Of a stretch of DNA of 64,000 nt, positions 35,829 through 45,832 are shown piece by piece. The DNA comes from a marine bacterium B5-7 (GTDB lineage Bacteria; Pseudomonadota; Gammaproteobacteria; Arenicellales; CAJQKF01). Position numbers and translations under genes: made by a program. How positions within the stretch are numbered: the stretch's first letter is position 1; each line of letters begins with the position of its first letter. The stretch lies in the NCBI GenBank assembly GCA_021604525.1, contig BQJD01000010.1, positions 1 to 64,000 of the forward strand, written 5' to 3'. Below the pieces are notes generated by a model. It made no database searches, was not told the DNA's origin, and saw only the letters and a list, made by a program, of their open reading frames with translations.

Positions 35829-36254
35829 ATGTTGACCAGTATTCTCACAGCTATACATCTTCTTGCCGCAATCAGTATTGTCGTACTCGTTCTGTTGCAG
35901 CAGGGAAAGGGAGCCGATATGGGCGCTGCATTCGGTGGCGGCGGTTCGTCGCAGTCACTTTTTGGAAGCCGCGGTTCAGCCAATTTCTTAAGTCGCGCGA
36001 CATCCATTTTGGCGACCGTATTTTTTATAACAGGGCTGTCGCTGGCTTATATCTATGCCAGACAAAGCGGCTTTGAAAGCGTGACTCAGTCAGTCGAGAG
36101 TGTACCTGTCGAGCGTGCAGGTGATTTACCGGCAGTGCCGAGTGATAGTGCAAGTGAATCTTCAGGTGTGCCAAGTACTGATGAGACTTCGCAAGCTGGC
36201 GATGTGCCGGCGATACCTGATGTGCCGGAAGGGGGCGGCCAACCCTCGCAATAA
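35829..36254 (+). CDS. secG: SecG, protein-export membrane protein
   Basis: 141 residues from the ATG at 35829 (the earlier start in the track lies inside tpiA). Two transmembrane helices flank LLQQGKGADMGAAFGGGGSSQSLFGSRG, the conserved SecG loop (abbreviated here). It is the third subunit of the SecYEG translocon. The C-terminal ~50 residues form a Pro/Ser/Glu-rich tail with two related DxPAxP elements, longer than in E. coli SecG. Confidence 0.94.
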   Translation: MLTSILTAIHLLAAISIVVLVLLQQGKGADMGAAFGGGGSSQSLFGSRGSANFLSRATSILATVFFITGLSLAYIYARQSGFESVTQSVESVPVERAGDLPAVPSDSASESSGVPSTDETSQAGDVPAIPDVPEGGGQPSQ

Positions 36255-36257
36255 TTT

Positions 36258-36342
36258 GCCGGAGTGGTGGAATTGGTAGACACGCCGTCTTGAGGGGGCG
36301 GTGGCGCAAGCCGTGCCGGTTCGAGTCCGGCCTTCGGCACCA
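36258..36342 (+). tRNA. tRNA-Leu (anticodon GAG)
   Basis: 85 bases with an encoded CCA. The acceptor stem is GCCGGAG / CTTCGGC (one G-U), the anticodon loop TTGAGGG presents GAG on a CCGTC/GGCGG stem, a long class II variable arm follows, and the T arm is CCGGTTCGAGTCCGG. It lies three bases after secG, the same position as leuU in E. coli, and is probably processed from the secG transcript. Confidence 0.95.
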
Positions 36343-36351
36343 AATTATTGT

Positions 36352-36367
36352 GTCAGGTGGAACTGAC
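36352..36367 (+). terminator. Weak hairpin after tRNA-Leu
   Basis: A 5-bp stem GTCAG / CTGAC followed by AGTATTTT. It may help end or process the tRNA transcript, or lie in the nuo leader. Evidence is slight. Confidence 0.25.
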
Positions 36368-36459
36368 AGTATTTTACGGTTTATCTAATGGGGTATCGGC
36401 TGTAGTAAGTGTACTAAAACAACAACTTAACGAAACCGTACAACCATCAAAGGAGCCAA

Positions 36460-36816
36460 ATGCTCGAAAACTACATACCTGTTTTAATGTTTATCGGTAT
36501 AGCGCTGATGATCGGCCTGGTGGCACTCGTCGCTGGCATGTTTCTTGGGCCAAACAAACCCGATAGCCAGAAGCTTTCTCCATATGAATGCGGATTTGAA
36601 GCATTTGAGGAAACTCGAATGAAGTTCGATGTTCGCTATTACCTGGTGGCCATACTGTTTATCGTGTTCGATCTGGAAATCGCATTCCTGTTCCCATGGG
36701 CAGTGGTGCTTGACGACATCGGGCTGTTCGGATTTTTGGCCATGGCAATTTTCCTCGCCGTGCTGGTCGTGGGCTTTATCTACGAATGGCAAAAAGGCGC
36801 TCTGGAATGGGAATAA
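36460..36816 (+). CDS. nuoA: NuoA, NADH-quinone oxidoreductase subunit A
   Basis: 118 residues with three transmembrane helices. The conserved [20 protein letters not shown] loop and the [12 protein letters not shown] helix identify NuoA. An AAGGAG ribosome binding site precedes the ATG. It opens a 14-gene complex I operon that runs without a break to 50.7 kb. Complex I couples NADH oxidation and quinone reduction to proton pumping; NuoA belongs to the membrane arm near the quinone site. Confidence 0.96.
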   Translation: MLENYIPVLMFIGIALMIGLVALVAGMFLGPNKPDSQKLSPYECGFEAFEETRMKFDVRYYLVAILFIVFDLEIAFLFPWAVVLDDIGLFGFLAMAIFLAVLVVGFIYEWQKGALEWE

Positions 36817-36826
36817 AGGCTCATCT

Positions 36827-37339
36827 ATGTCGATAGAAGGTGTTCTTCAGGAAGGTTGGGCAACAGCGCGATTGGACGACCTGATTAACTGGGCGCGTAC
36901 CGGATCAATGTGGCCAATGACATTCGGCCTCGCCTGCTGTGCCATAGAAATGATGCAGGCTGGTGCTGCGCGTTACGATCTGGATCGTTTCGGCATGGTA
37001 TTCAGACCCAGCCCAAGACAATCCGACGTTATGATTGTCGCCGGTACCCTGACGAACAAAATGGCCCCTGCATTACGCAAGGTTTATGACCAGATGGCAG
37101 AGCCGCGCTGGGTTATCTCCATGGGCTCATGTGCCAATGGAGGCGGCTATTATCATTACTCCTACGCAGTTGTTCGTGGCTGTGATCGAATCGTGCCGGT
37201 CGATGTCTATGTGCCCGGCTGCCCCCCGACTGCCGAAGCGCTTATCTACGGTATTTTGCAACTCCAGAAAAAGATCAAGCGTACCAATACTATCGCTCGC
37301 AAGGAAAGCTCCCACACCATCGTCCGGAGTCAAGCCTGA
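36827..37339 (+). CDS. nuoB: NuoB, complex I subunit carrying the N2 cluster
   Basis: The track's start at 36629 lies within nuoA; the ATG at 36827 gives the normal 170 residues ([11 protein letters not shown]). Cys ligands of the terminal [4Fe-4S] cluster N2 are visible in [20 protein letters not shown] and [13 protein letters not shown]2 hands electrons to quinone. Gaps of 10 and 3 bases to nuoA and nuoC fit tight coupling. Confidence 0.96.
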   Translation: MSIEGVLQEGWATARLDDLINWARTGSMWPMTFGLACCAIEMMQAGAARYDLDRFGMVFRPSPRQSDVMIVAGTLTNKMAPALRKVYDQMAEPRWVISMGSCANGGGYYHYSYAVVRGCDRIVPVDVYVPGCPPTAEALIYGILQLQKKIKRTNTIARKESSHTIVRSQA

Positions 37340-37342
37340 ATC

Positions 37343-37954
37343 ATGGCGAATTCCGAACAACTCGCAGAGCGGGTTAAGGCGTGTTGCGGAGATTCCATCA
37401 CGAGTCTGACCATCGCTCATGGTGAAGTAACCATCGAAGTCGATCCGGCTGACGTAGTTGCTGTTCTGACGGAGTTGCGCGATGACACGCAGACCCGCTT
37501 TGAAGAGCTCATCGATCTTTGTGGTGTTGATTACACAACCTACGGTATTGAATCGTCGGCTGAAGATGAGTTGCAGAGCATGGGCCCACCGCATCTTGCG
37601 GTGGTTTATCACCTGCTATCGCTGACTCACAATCATCGCCTGCGGGTCCGTGTGCTTCTGGATCCCGAGCATCCGTTACTCGCATCTATCGTTGATGTGT
37701 GGCCGTGTGCAGACTGGTTCGAGCGCGAGGCATTTGATTTATACGGAATGATCTTTCAGGGACACCCCGATCTGCGTCGGTTATTAACTGACTACGGATT
37801 TATCGGTCACCCATTCCGTAAGGATTTTCCGATCTCCGGACATGTTGAAATGCGTTACGACGATGAACGAAAACGGGTTGTTTACGAACCGGTTTCCATT
37901 CCACCGCGGGTACTGGTGCCGAAGGTGATTCGCACGGAGGGCTACGGTGACTGA
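37343..37954 (+). CDS. nuoC: NuoC, complex I 30-kDa subunit
   Basis: 203 residues. The 30-kDa signature [20 protein letters not shown] and the following [18 protein letters not shown] are present. It is separate from nuoD, unlike the fused NuoCD of E. coli. Its stop overlaps the GTG start of nuoD by eight bases. Confidence 0.96.
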   Translation: MANSEQLAERVKACCGDSITSLTIAHGEVTIEVDPADVVAVLTELRDDTQTRFEELIDLCGVDYTTYGIESSAEDELQSMGPPHLAVVYHLLSLTHNHRLRVRVLLDPEHPLLASIVDVWPCADWFEREAFDLYGMIFQGHPDLRRLLTDYGFIGHPFRKDFPISGHVEMRYDDERKRVVYEPVSIPPRVLVPKVIRTEGYGD

Positions 37955-39200
37955 AATACGCAATTACACCATGAACTTCGGACCGCAGCATCCGGCTGCG
38001 CATGGAGTTTTACGTGTCGTCATGGAAATGGACGGTGAAGTAATTGAGCGTGTAGATCCTCACATCGGGTTGTTACACAGGGCAACGGAGAAGCTCGCCG
38101 AGACAAAGCCGTTTAGCCAGAGTATCGGTTACATGGATCGTCTCGACTACATGTCGATGATGTGTAACGAACATGCTTATGTGCGTGCGATCGAGAAGCT
38201 TCTTGATATCGAGGCGCCGGAGCGCGCCCAATATATCCGTGTCATGTTCGATGAAATAACGCGGATATTAAATCATCTTTTATGGCTTGGAACCCACGGA
38301 CTGGACGTTGGGGCGATGACGGTGTTTCTTTACACCTTTCGCGAACGTGAAGACCTCATGGATTGTTATGAGGCGGTGTCAGGCACACGCATGCATGCTA
38401 CCTATTATCGTCCTGGTGGCGTCTATCGGGACTTGCCCGACAGCATGCCGAAGTACGAACCATCAAAATGGCACAACGATAAGGAAACTGCCCGCCGAAA
38501 CGAGTCACGGCAGGGCTCTCTCCTTGATTTTATTGAGGCATTTACCGATCGTTTTCCTGCCTGTGTGGATGACTACGAAACACTGCTTACCGATAACCGA
38601 ATCTGGAAACAGCGACTCGTCGATATCGGCATAGTGACAGCAGAGCGGGCGAAGCAGCGTGGTTTCACCGGGCCTATGTTAAGAGGCTCAGGCGTTGCAT
38701 GGGATTTGCGCAAGAAGCAACCCTATGCGGTATATGACAGAATGGATTTTGATATTCCGATCGGAACAACTGGCGACAGTTATGATCGCTATCTGGTTCG
38801 TGTTGAGGAAATGCGTCAGTCGAATCGGATTATTCGACAATGTATTGATTGGCTTCGTAAGAATAACGGTTCGGTGATGCTCGAGAATTACAAGGTCGTA
38901 CCGCCAGATCGTGAAACGATGAAACGCGACATGGAATCGCTTATTCATCACTTTAAATTGTTCACTGAAGGATATTGTGTTCCGGAAGGGGAAACCTACT
39001 CGGCAGTTGAAGCACCGAAGGGTGAATTTGGTATTTACATGATTTCCGATGGCGCCAACAAACCCTACCGGGTCAAAATTCGTGCACCGGGTTTCACGCA
39101 TTTGTCTGCACTCGATGAGATGACACGCGGCCATATGCTTGCCGACATGGTTGCCATAATTGGAACAATGGATGTCGTCTTCGGCGAGATCGATCGGTAA
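37947..39200 (+). CDS. nuoD: NuoD, complex I 49-kDa subunit
   Basis: 417 residues starting at a GTG that overlaps nuoC. The N-terminal [14 protein letters not shown] forms the quinone-site loop and [16 protein letters not shown] follows, both diagnostic of the 49-kDa subunit, which shares ancestry with [NiFe] hydrogenase large subunits. It makes the quinone pocket together with NuoB. Confidence 0.97.
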   Translation: MTEIRNYTMNFGPQHPAAHGVLRVVMEMDGEVIERVDPHIGLLHRATEKLAETKPFSQSIGYMDRLDYMSMMCNEHAYVRAIEKLLDIEAPERAQYIRVMFDEITRILNHLLWLGTHGLDVGAMTVFLYTFREREDLMDCYEAVSGTRMHATYYRPGGVYRDLPDSMPKYEPSKWHNDKETARRNESRQGSLLDFIEAFTDRFPACVDDYETLLTDNRIWKQRLVDIGIVTAERAKQRGFTGPMLRGSGVAWDLRKKQPYAVYDRMDFDIPIGTTGDSYDRYLVRVEEMRQSNRIIRQCIDWLRKNNGSVMLENYKVVPPDRETMKRDMESLIHHFKLFTEGYCVPEGETYSAVEAPKGEFGIYMISDGANKPYRVKIRAPGFTHLSALDEMTRGHMLADMVAIIGTMDVVFGEIDR

Positions 39201-39213
39201 TTGGGATAACGCG

Positions 39214-39690
39214 ATGCTGTCTGAAAAAGTCGTCGAAAAAATCCGCAAGGAAACTGAAAAATACCCAACCGCTCGGGCGGCAATAAAGTCAGCGCTTCGT
39301 TATGCCCAGGAAGAACACGGCTGGGTAACTGATACGGTTGTAAACGATGTCGCTGAAGTGCTGAAGCTTGAAAAAATTCAGGTACAGGAAGTTGCGACCT
39401 TCTACGACCTGTTTTATACCCAACCGGTGGGTCGACATCAGCTCCGGATCTGTACCAACATTTCATGCATGCTGCGTGATAGCGACTCGATAATCGATCA
39501 CCTGAAGCAGCGTCTGGGTGTCGGGCCAGGTGAGACAACTGGTGATGGGCGATTTACGATATTCGAAGTGGAGTGTCTTGGAGCCTGCGGTGGTGCGCCG
39601 ATGATGATGGTGGGCAATCAATACTACGAAAACCTGGATGTTGAACGAGTCGACCAGATCCTTTCTGAACTGGAGCGCGGTGATGAGTGA
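39214..39690 (+). CDS. nuoE: NuoE, complex I 24-kDa [2Fe-2S] subunit
   Basis: 158 residues from the ATG at 39214; the track's earlier start lies in nuoD. The [2Fe-2S] cluster N1a ligands are in [13 protein letters not shown] and [13 protein letters not shown]. The N-terminal helical bundle ([12 protein letters not shown]) is typical. It overlaps nuoF by eight bases. Confidence 0.96.
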   Translation: MLSEKVVEKIRKETEKYPTARAAIKSALRYAQEEHGWVTDTVVNDVAEVLKLEKIQVQEVATFYDLFYTQPVGRHQLRICTNISCMLRDSDSIIDHLKQRLGVGPGETTGDGRFTIFEVECLGACGGAPMMMVGNQYYENLDVERVDQILSELERGDE

Positions 39691-40948
39691 GTACAGGGTG
39701 TGTTTGCCCGCCGACGATCTTGCCGACCCATGGACTCTGGCGGCTTACGAGAGTACGGGTGGTTATACCGTATGGCGAAAGATCCTGAAAGAAGGCGGGT
39801 CTGCCGAAGAAATTTTTGAAACCCTGAAAGCATCAGGACTTCGTGGCCGCGGCGGTGCGGGATTTCCCACAGGTTTGAAGCTCAGTTTCATGCCGCGCAA
39901 AGCACCCGGACAAAAGTACCTCGTCTGTAATTCTGATGAGAGTGAGCCTGGTACCTTCAAGGATCGCGATATTTTGCGGTATAACCCGCATCAGTTGATC
40001 GAAGGAATGGCAATTGCCAGTTATGCCATTGGTGCCAGCGTAGGCTACAACTACATCCGCGGTGAATATTACGAACCTTGGGAACGATTCGAAGCCGCTC
40101 TCAAGGAAGCCTACGAAGCGGGTCTTCTGGGTCGCGATATCATGGGCTCGGGTATTGATTTCGATTTACACAGTACCCGTGGCGCCGGGGCCTATATATG
40201 CGGTGAAGAAACGGCCTTGCTCGAATCCCTTGAGGGGAAGAAAGGTCAGCCGCGATTCAAGCCGCCTTTCCCGGCCCAAGTGGGCGCATTCGGTCGACCA
40301 ACTACTGTTAACAACACCGAAAGCCTGGCTTCGATCCCACCGATTTTACGCAATGGGGCACAATGGTTTGCCGACCTTGGTGTCGAGAAGAGTGGTGGCA
40401 CAAAAATTTTCTCAGTGTCCGGGCATGTCAATAAGCCCGGCAACTTTGAGGTCCGGCTAGGCACGCCTTTCACAGAACTTCTCAACATGGCCGGCGGTGT
40501 TCGCCATGGTCATACTCTCAAGGCAGTTATCCCGGGTGGATCATCGGTACCGGTATTACCGGCAGAGATAATCAACGACTGCACCATGGACTACGATTCA
40601 CTGCAAAAAGCAGGTTCAGCGCTTGGCGCGGGTTCTGTGATTGTCATGGATGAGACCACATGCATGGTGCGCGCGCTGGAAAGAATTTCCTACTTTTATT
40701 ACGCCGAATCGTGTGGCCAGTGCACGCCATGTCGGGAAGGCACCGGGTGGTTATACCGGGTGATCAATCGAATCCGTACCGGGCGTGGCCGCATGCAGGA
40801 TCTCGATCTGTTGGTAGATATGGCAAATCGAATCGAAGGACGTACCATATGCGCGCTTGGCGATGCGGCGGCCTGGCCGGTGCAAAGCTTCATGAAGCAC
40901 TACCGGCATGAATTCGAAGCGATGATCAAGAGTGCAAAGGCGGCTTAG
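39683..40948 (+). CDS. nuoF: NuoF, NADH-binding subunit
   Basis: 421 residues from the ATG at 39683. The FMN/NADH site is marked by [19 protein letters not shown] and [12 protein letters not shown], and the [4Fe-4S] N3 cluster by [12 protein letters not shown] plus the later ICALGDAA cysteine. It accepts hydride from NADH and is the electron entry point. Confidence 0.97.
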   Translation: MSEYRVCLPADDLADPWTLAAYESTGGYTVWRKILKEGGSAEEIFETLKASGLRGRGGAGFPTGLKLSFMPRKAPGQKYLVCNSDESEPGTFKDRDILRYNPHQLIEGMAIASYAIGASVGYNYIRGEYYEPWERFEAALKEAYEAGLLGRDIMGSGIDFDLHSTRGAGAYICGEETALLESLEGKKGQPRFKPPFPAQVGAFGRPTTVNNTESLASIPPILRNGAQWFADLGVEKSGGTKIFSVSGHVNKPGNFEVRLGTPFTELLNMAGGVRHGHTLKAVIPGGSSVPVLPAEIINDCTMDYDSLQKAGSALGAGSVIVMDETTCMVRALERISYFYYAESCGQCTPCREGTGWLYRVINRIRTGRGRMQDLDLLVDMANRIEGRTICALGDAAAWPVQSFMKHYRHEFEAMIKSAKAA

Positions 40949-40963
40949 GCGACGACAAAAGAA

Positions 40964-43342
40964 ATGGCGAAGATTGAAATAGACGGCAAGAGCCTCGAGG
41001 TCGACGACGGCATCATGGTTATCCAGGCGGCTGACCAGGCGGGAATTTATATCCCGAGGTTCTGCTACCACGAAAAACTCAGCGTGGCCGCCAATTGTCG
41101 GATGTGCATGGTGGATATCGAAAAGGCGCCGAAGGCTCTGCCGGCCTGTGCGACGCCGGTCACTGATGGCATGGTGGTTCGTACCCACTCTGAGCGTGCC
41201 GTGGATGCGCAAAAGGGCACCATGGAATTCCTGCTGATCAATCATCCGCTGGATTGCCCGATATGCGATCAGGGTGGCGAGTGTCCACTCCAGGATCAAG
41301 CACTTGGTTACGGCGCTGATGTATCGCGTTTTACTGAAAAGAAGCGGGTGGTCGAGGACAAGGACATCGGCCCGTTAATTCAGACAGCGATGACACGCTG
41401 CATTCACTGTACACGCTGTGTTCGATTCGGCCAGGAGATTGCCGGCATCATGGAGCTTGGTGCAGTGGGTCGGGGTGAACATATGGAAATTGCCACCTAC
41501 GTTGGTAAGACTGTGGATTCCGAATTATCCGGGAACATGATCGACTTGTGCCCCGTGGGAGCACTGACATCGAAACCTTACCGCTACTCGGCGCGTGTAT
41601 GGGAATTGAAAAGTCATTCGGCAATCAGTCCCCATGATTGCATTGGCGCCAACATGCACATTCAAACCTTGAGGAATGTCGTCAAAAGGGTGCTGCCTCG
41701 TGACAATGAGGCAGTCAACCAGTGTTGGCTGGCTGACCGGGATCGCTTTAGTTATGACTCCGTGAATTCAGAGGAACGGCTCGTCTCGCCCTTATTGAAG
41801 TCAACCGATCACTATGAGGTGACTGACTGGAAAGTTGCCCTTGATCGTGTTGCCCGTGAACTTCGCAAGGTTATCTCGGAGCATGGTGCTGATGCCGTTG
41901 GTGGCTTGATCAGCCCGACCTGTTCAAGCGAGGAACACTTCCTGTTCCAGAAGCTGCTGCGTTCACTTGGCTGCGGGAATATTGACCATCGACTGAAACA
42001 AAGAGATTTCAGTGATGATCCTGATGCGGCGTTATATCCCGGAAGTCAAATTCCGCTTGAAGCTGTCGACTCGCTTGAATCGATATTTCTGGTGGGGTCG
42101 AATGTGCGCAAGGAACAGCCATTGTTAGGTCTTCGCATTCGTTCCGCCAATCGTGTCGGAGCGAATGTTTATGCCTTGAATTCACTCGACTACGATTTCA
42201 ATTTTACACTTGAAGAGAAGTCGATCGTTCCACCAGTCGAGATGCCCGGCGCACTGGCGCGGGTTGCTTCGGTGTTGGCATCGGAGCAGGGTGTGGCGAT
42301 TCCGGCATCAGTGTCGGCCTGGGCAAATACCGTTGCGCTCCGACCCGAATTCGACATGATTGCTCGCGGCCTGCTGAAAAATCCCGATAAAGCGGGAATT
42401 GTTCTCGGTGATTCTGCAGCACTCAATCCGCGTGCTTCAGTTCTACGTGGAATTGCCAACTGGATTCACGAAAATTTTGGTATTGGTCGTATCGATCTTG
42501 CGCAAGGTAATTCAGCCGGCGCATGGCTTGCAGGTAGCGTTCCACATCGCGGTACTCGAGGTGGAGTTGCGCAAGTAACCGGAATCAATGCGCTTGAGAT
42601 GATTGAATCTCCACGCAGAGCATATGTTTTATACGGTATTGATGCGGACGTCGATGTGATCGAAGGAACACGTCTCACTGCAGCATTGGCTGGGGCAGAT
42701 TTCGTTGTATCGTTGTCGGCATTTAAAAACGACACGATGAATAAAGCCGATGTCGCGCTGCCAATTTGTCCGTTTACAGAATCCTCGGGAACATATGTCA
42801 ATCTCGAGGGTCGTGCCCAGCTAAGTAATGCTGCAGTCCCTCCCTTGGGTGAAGCTCGTCCCGGGTGGAAAGTCCTGCGGGTTCTCGGCAACCATCTGGG
42901 TGTCGAAGGTTTTGACTATATCGATATTGATGATGTTCGTTCGGAACTGTCGTTCAGGGACATTGAAGACGCCCCGTTGTTTCAGTCGCATACGATAGTC
43001 GAACCGGATGAATCCGATCGTGTAGGTAGCGGTACGGCCTTTCAACGAATAGTTGACGTACCACCGTATCGAATCGATTCATATGTCAGGCGTGCGCCAT
43101 CCCTACAGGCGACAAACGATAATCCGATCAAGCCGTTCGTATCGATGAATCCAAAGCAGTTCAGTGAGTTTGGTCTTCGCAATGGCATCACAATGAATGT
43201 CGTCGCTGAGGATGGAAATGGTGTCACGCTAGAAGTCCGCGCCGATGCCCGGGTACCCGAGAATTGCGTCTATGTCCCATACGGCTATATTGAGAGCATA
43301 CCGCTGGGTGGTGCTCGACAGGTTGCGGTGGAGGAGGTTTAA
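40964..43342 (+). CDS. nuoG: NuoG, complex I 75-kDa iron-sulfur subunit
   Basis: 792 residues, shorter than the ~908 of E. coli but usual for other proteobacteria. The N-terminal ferredoxin domain (FCYHEKLSVAANCRMCMV), the His/Cys motif DCPICDQGGECPLQDQA and CIHCTRCVRF carry the N1b, N5 and N4 clusters. The C-terminal two-thirds is a molybdopterin-oxidoreductase-like fold without cofactor. It ends in direct contact with nuoH. Confidence 0.96.
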   Translation: MAKIEIDGKSLEVDDGIMVIQAADQAGIYIPRFCYHEKLSVAANCRMCMVDIEKAPKALPACATPVTDGMVVRTHSERAVDAQKGTMEFLLINHPLDCPICDQGGECPLQDQALGYGADVSRFTEKKRVVEDKDIGPLIQTAMTRCIHCTRCVRFGQEIAGIMELGAVGRGEHMEIATYVGKTVDSELSGNMIDLCPVGALTSKPYRYSARVWELKSHSAISPHDCIGANMHIQTLRNVVKRVLPRDNEAVNQCWLADRDRFSYDSVNSEERLVSPLLKSTDHYEVTDWKVALDRVARELRKVISEHGADAVGGLISPTCSSEEHFLFQKLLRSLGCGNIDHRLKQRDFSDDPDAALYPGSQIPLEAVDSLESIFLVGSNVRKEQPLLGLRIRSANRVGANVYALNSLDYDFNFTLEEKSIVPPVEMPGALARVASVLASEQGVAIPASVSAWANTVALRPEFDMIARGLLKNPDKAGIVLGDSAALNPRASVLRGIANWIHENFGIGRIDLAQGNSAGAWLAGSVPHRGTRGGVAQVTGINALEMIESPRRAYVLYGIDADVDVIEGTRLTAALAGADFVVSLSAFKNDTMNKADVALPICPFTESSGTYVNLEGRAQLSNAAVPPLGEARPGWKVLRVLGNHLGVEGFDYIDIDDVRSELSFRDIEDAPLFQSHTIVEPDESDRVGSGTAFQRIVDVPPYRIDSYVRRAPSLQATNDNPIKPFVSMNPKQFSEFGLRNGITMNVVAEDGNGVTLEVRADARVPENCVYVPYGYIESIPLGGARQVAVEEV

Positions 43343-44386
43343 ATGGACTTTCTCACGGATATCTGGATGTGGTTTCCTGAGGTCTTGCGGGTATTGGTGG
43401 TCAATGGCTTGTTGATCGTTGCCATTGTCATACCGCTGATGCTTGCGGTTGCATATTTCACATTCGCAGAACGCAAGATTATCGGTTACATGCAGGTTCG
43501 TGTTGGACCCAATCGGGTAGGCCCTCGAGGTTGGTTGCAACCGATTGCCGATGCCGTCAAGTTGATGTTCAAGGAGATCATCGTACCGAGTCGCGCCAAC
43601 CGGTATTTGTTCCGTATCGCGCCGTTGCTCGCATTGGGCCCGGCACTGGCTGCTTGGGCTGTCATGCCGTTCACCGATAAATGGGTGCTCGCGAATATAG
43701 ATGCCAGCCTGTTGTATGTTCTGGCGATGACTTCGATGGGTGTTTACGGCGTCATCATTGCCGGTTGGGCATCCAATTCGAAATATGCTTTTCTCGGAGC
43801 CATGCGTTCGGCTGCGCAGATCGTCGCTTATGAGATTGCCATGGGATTCGCACTTGTTGGCGTGTTGATGGTAGCTGGTAGTCTTAATCTTCATCAGATT
43901 GTTACGGCTCAGGCCGGTGGCATACAGCAATGGTATTTTTTGCCGCTGTTTCCTCTGTTTATTGTCTACTTTATATCTGGGGTGGCGGAGACCAATCGAG
44001 CACCGTTCGATGTGGCCGAGGGTGAGTCGGAAATTGTTGCCGGGTTTCACGTCGAGTACTCAGGCATGGCTTTTGCTATATTTTTCCTAGCCGAATATGC
44101 CAACATGATTCTTATCGCGGCGCTAACGGTTACCCTGTTTCTGGGCGGCTGGATGCCGCCGTTTGATGTCGTGCCATTTACCCTGGTGCCATCGATTGTC
44201 TGGTTCTGTGTCAAGGTTACGATGGTTGCGTTCTTTTTCCTGTGGTTTCGAGCGACATTTCCTCGTTACCGTTACGACCAGATCATGCGCCTCGGATGGA
44301 AGGTGTTTATTCCAGTGACACTGGTGTGGATTACGGTAATCGGTGTATTCCGATTTTTCACTCCCTACGGACACTGGTTCCAGTAA
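43343..44386 (+). CDS. nuoH: NuoH, complex I membrane subunit
   Basis: 347 residues, about eight transmembrane helices. Signature loops are [19 protein letters not shown] and [19 protein letters not shown]. It links the hydrophilic arm to the proton-pumping arm and forms part of the quinone channel. The start follows the nuoG stop with no gap. Confidence 0.97.
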   Translation: MDFLTDIWMWFPEVLRVLVVNGLLIVAIVIPLMLAVAYFTFAERKIIGYMQVRVGPNRVGPRGWLQPIADAVKLMFKEIIVPSRANRYLFRIAPLLALGPALAAWAVMPFTDKWVLANIDASLLYVLAMTSMGVYGVIIAGWASNSKYAFLGAMRSAAQIVAYEIAMGFALVGVLMVAGSLNLHQIVTAQAGGIQQWYFLPLFPLFIVYFISGVAETNRAPFDVAEGESEIVAGFHVEYSGMAFAIFFLAEYANMILIAALTVTLFLGGWMPPFDVVPFTLVPSIVWFCVKVTMVAFFFLWFRATFPRYRYDQIMRLGWKVFIPVTLVWITVIGVFRFFTPYGHWFQ

Positions 44387-44399
44387 TTATGGTGTTTGA

Positions 44400-44888
44400 A
44401 TGAACGCTCTCACAAAATTCTTGAAGGATTATTCGCTGATTGAGCTTCTCAAGGGTATGCGTGTTACCGGTGGCAACCTTTTTGCGAAGAAAATCACGGT
44501 TTATTATCCTGAGGAAAAAACGCCAAAGTCGCCGCGATTCAGAGGGCTGCATGCTCTGCGACGATATCCGAACGGCGAAGAGCGCTGCATCGCTTGCAAA
44601 CTTTGCGAAGCAGTCTGCCCGGCATTGGCCATTACAATCGATTCCACAGAACGAGAAGACGGTACGCGCCGTACGACCCGTTACGACATCGACCTGTTTA
44701 AATGCATTTACTGTGGGTTTTGCGAAGAAGCCTGCCCGGTTGACTCCATAGTGCTCACTGATATTCACGAGTTCCATTTTGAAGAAGCCGGCAAGCATGT
44801 AATCGACAAGTCTCATCTGCTTGAGCTTGGCGATCAATACGAGCAACAAATAGCACAGGCGCGGCGCGAAGATGCGCCTTATCGCTGA
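44400..44888 (+). CDS. nuoI: NuoI, complex I [4Fe-4S] ferredoxin-like subunit
   Basis: 162 residues with two [4Fe-4S] motifs, [13 protein letters not shown] and [13 protein letters not shown], carrying clusters N6a and N6b. The N-terminal amphipathic helix region docks on the membrane. Thirteen bases separate it from nuoH. Confidence 0.97.
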   Translation: MNALTKFLKDYSLIELLKGMRVTGGNLFAKKITVYYPEEKTPKSPRFRGLHALRRYPNGEERCIACKLCEAVCPALAITIDSTEREDGTRRTTRYDIDLFKCIYCGFCEEACPVDSIVLTDIHEFHFEEAGKHVIDKSHLLELGDQYEQQIAQARREDAPYR

Positions 44889-44906
44889 CTAACAGTTCAG
44901 GACATC

Positions 44907-45530
44907 ATGACCGTTCTTGAAATCTCGTTTTATTTATTTTCCCTGATCCTTGTGGGATCGGCGACCATGGTTGTCACCGTCAAAAATCCGGTCAAGTCGG
45001 CATTATTCCTGGTCCTCGCGTTTTTCAGTGCGGCATGTATCTGGATGACGCTTGAAGCGGAGTTCCTGGCCATCGTACTGGTACTGGTTTATGTCGGCGC
45101 GGTCATGGTGCTGTTTCTATTCGTGGTGATGATGCTCGATATCGATGTTGCACGTATGCGCGAAGGCTTTGCCCGATATCTGCCGGTAGGTATAGTCGTC
45201 GCTCTGGTGTTGGTGATTGAGCTTGTACTGGTACTCAGTGGCAAATTTTTCTCTCTCGATGCGATGCCACGACCTGCAGGTCATATGGCGGATTACAGTA
45301 ATACGGCAGAACTCGGCAAACTGCTCTATACGGATTATGTTTTTGCCTTCGAGATTGCCGGTCTGGTGTTGCTGGTAGCCATTGTCGCGGCGATATCACT
45401 CACCTTACGTCGGCGTCCCGTCACAAAGTATCAATCACCATCGCAGCAAGTACGGGTTACCAAGGCGGATCGGCTGCGTATTATTTCTGATGCGCAGACA
45501 GAATCCGAGCGGCAGGAGGATGCACAATGA
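44907..45530 (+). CDS. nuoJ: NuoJ, complex I membrane subunit
   Basis: 207 residues, five transmembrane helices, with the conserved [30 protein letters not shown] region (part quoted: [12 protein letters not shown]) that contains the pi-bulge helix. The C-terminal 40 residues are a charged cytoplasmic tail. Overlaps nuoK by four bases (ATGA). Confidence 0.94.
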   Translation: MTVLEISFYLFSLILVGSATMVVTVKNPVKSALFLVLAFFSAACIWMTLEAEFLAIVLVLVYVGAVMVLFLFVVMMLDIDVARMREGFARYLPVGIVVALVLVIELVLVLSGKFFSLDAMPRPAGHMADYSNTAELGKLLYTDYVFAFEIAGLVLLVAIVAAISLTLRRRPVTKYQSPSQQVRVTKADRLRIISDAQTESERQEDAQ

Positions 45531-45832
45531 TACCGCTGAGTAACTACTTGATCCTCGGCGCCATACTGTTTGCCATTAGTGTCGTCGGAATATTCCTAAA
45601 TCGCAAAAATCTTGTGGTCATCCTGATGTCCATCGAATTACTGTTGCTGGCAGCCAACATGAACTTTGTCGCGTTCTCGCATTATCTTGGAGATGCTGCA
45701 GGTCAGGTATTCGTGTTTTTCATTCTTACGGTCGCCGCCGCTGAATCTGCTATCGGGCTGGCGATATTGATTATCGTATTCCGCAACAGGATGTCCATCA
45801 ATGTTGAAGACCTTGACGAGTTGAAGGGCTGA
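45527..45832 (+). CDS. nuoK: NuoK, complex I membrane subunit
   Basis: 101 residues, three transmembrane helices. [19 protein letters not shown] contains the conserved membrane Glu in helix 2, and [16 protein letters not shown] the second. It relays protons between NuoH/J and the antiporter-like subunits. Overlaps nuoL by one base. Confidence 0.96.
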   Translation: MIPLSNYLILGAILFAISVVGIFLNRKNLVVILMSIELLLLAANMNFVAFSHYLGDAAGQVFVFFILTVAAAESAIGLAILIIVFRNRMSINVEDLDELKG

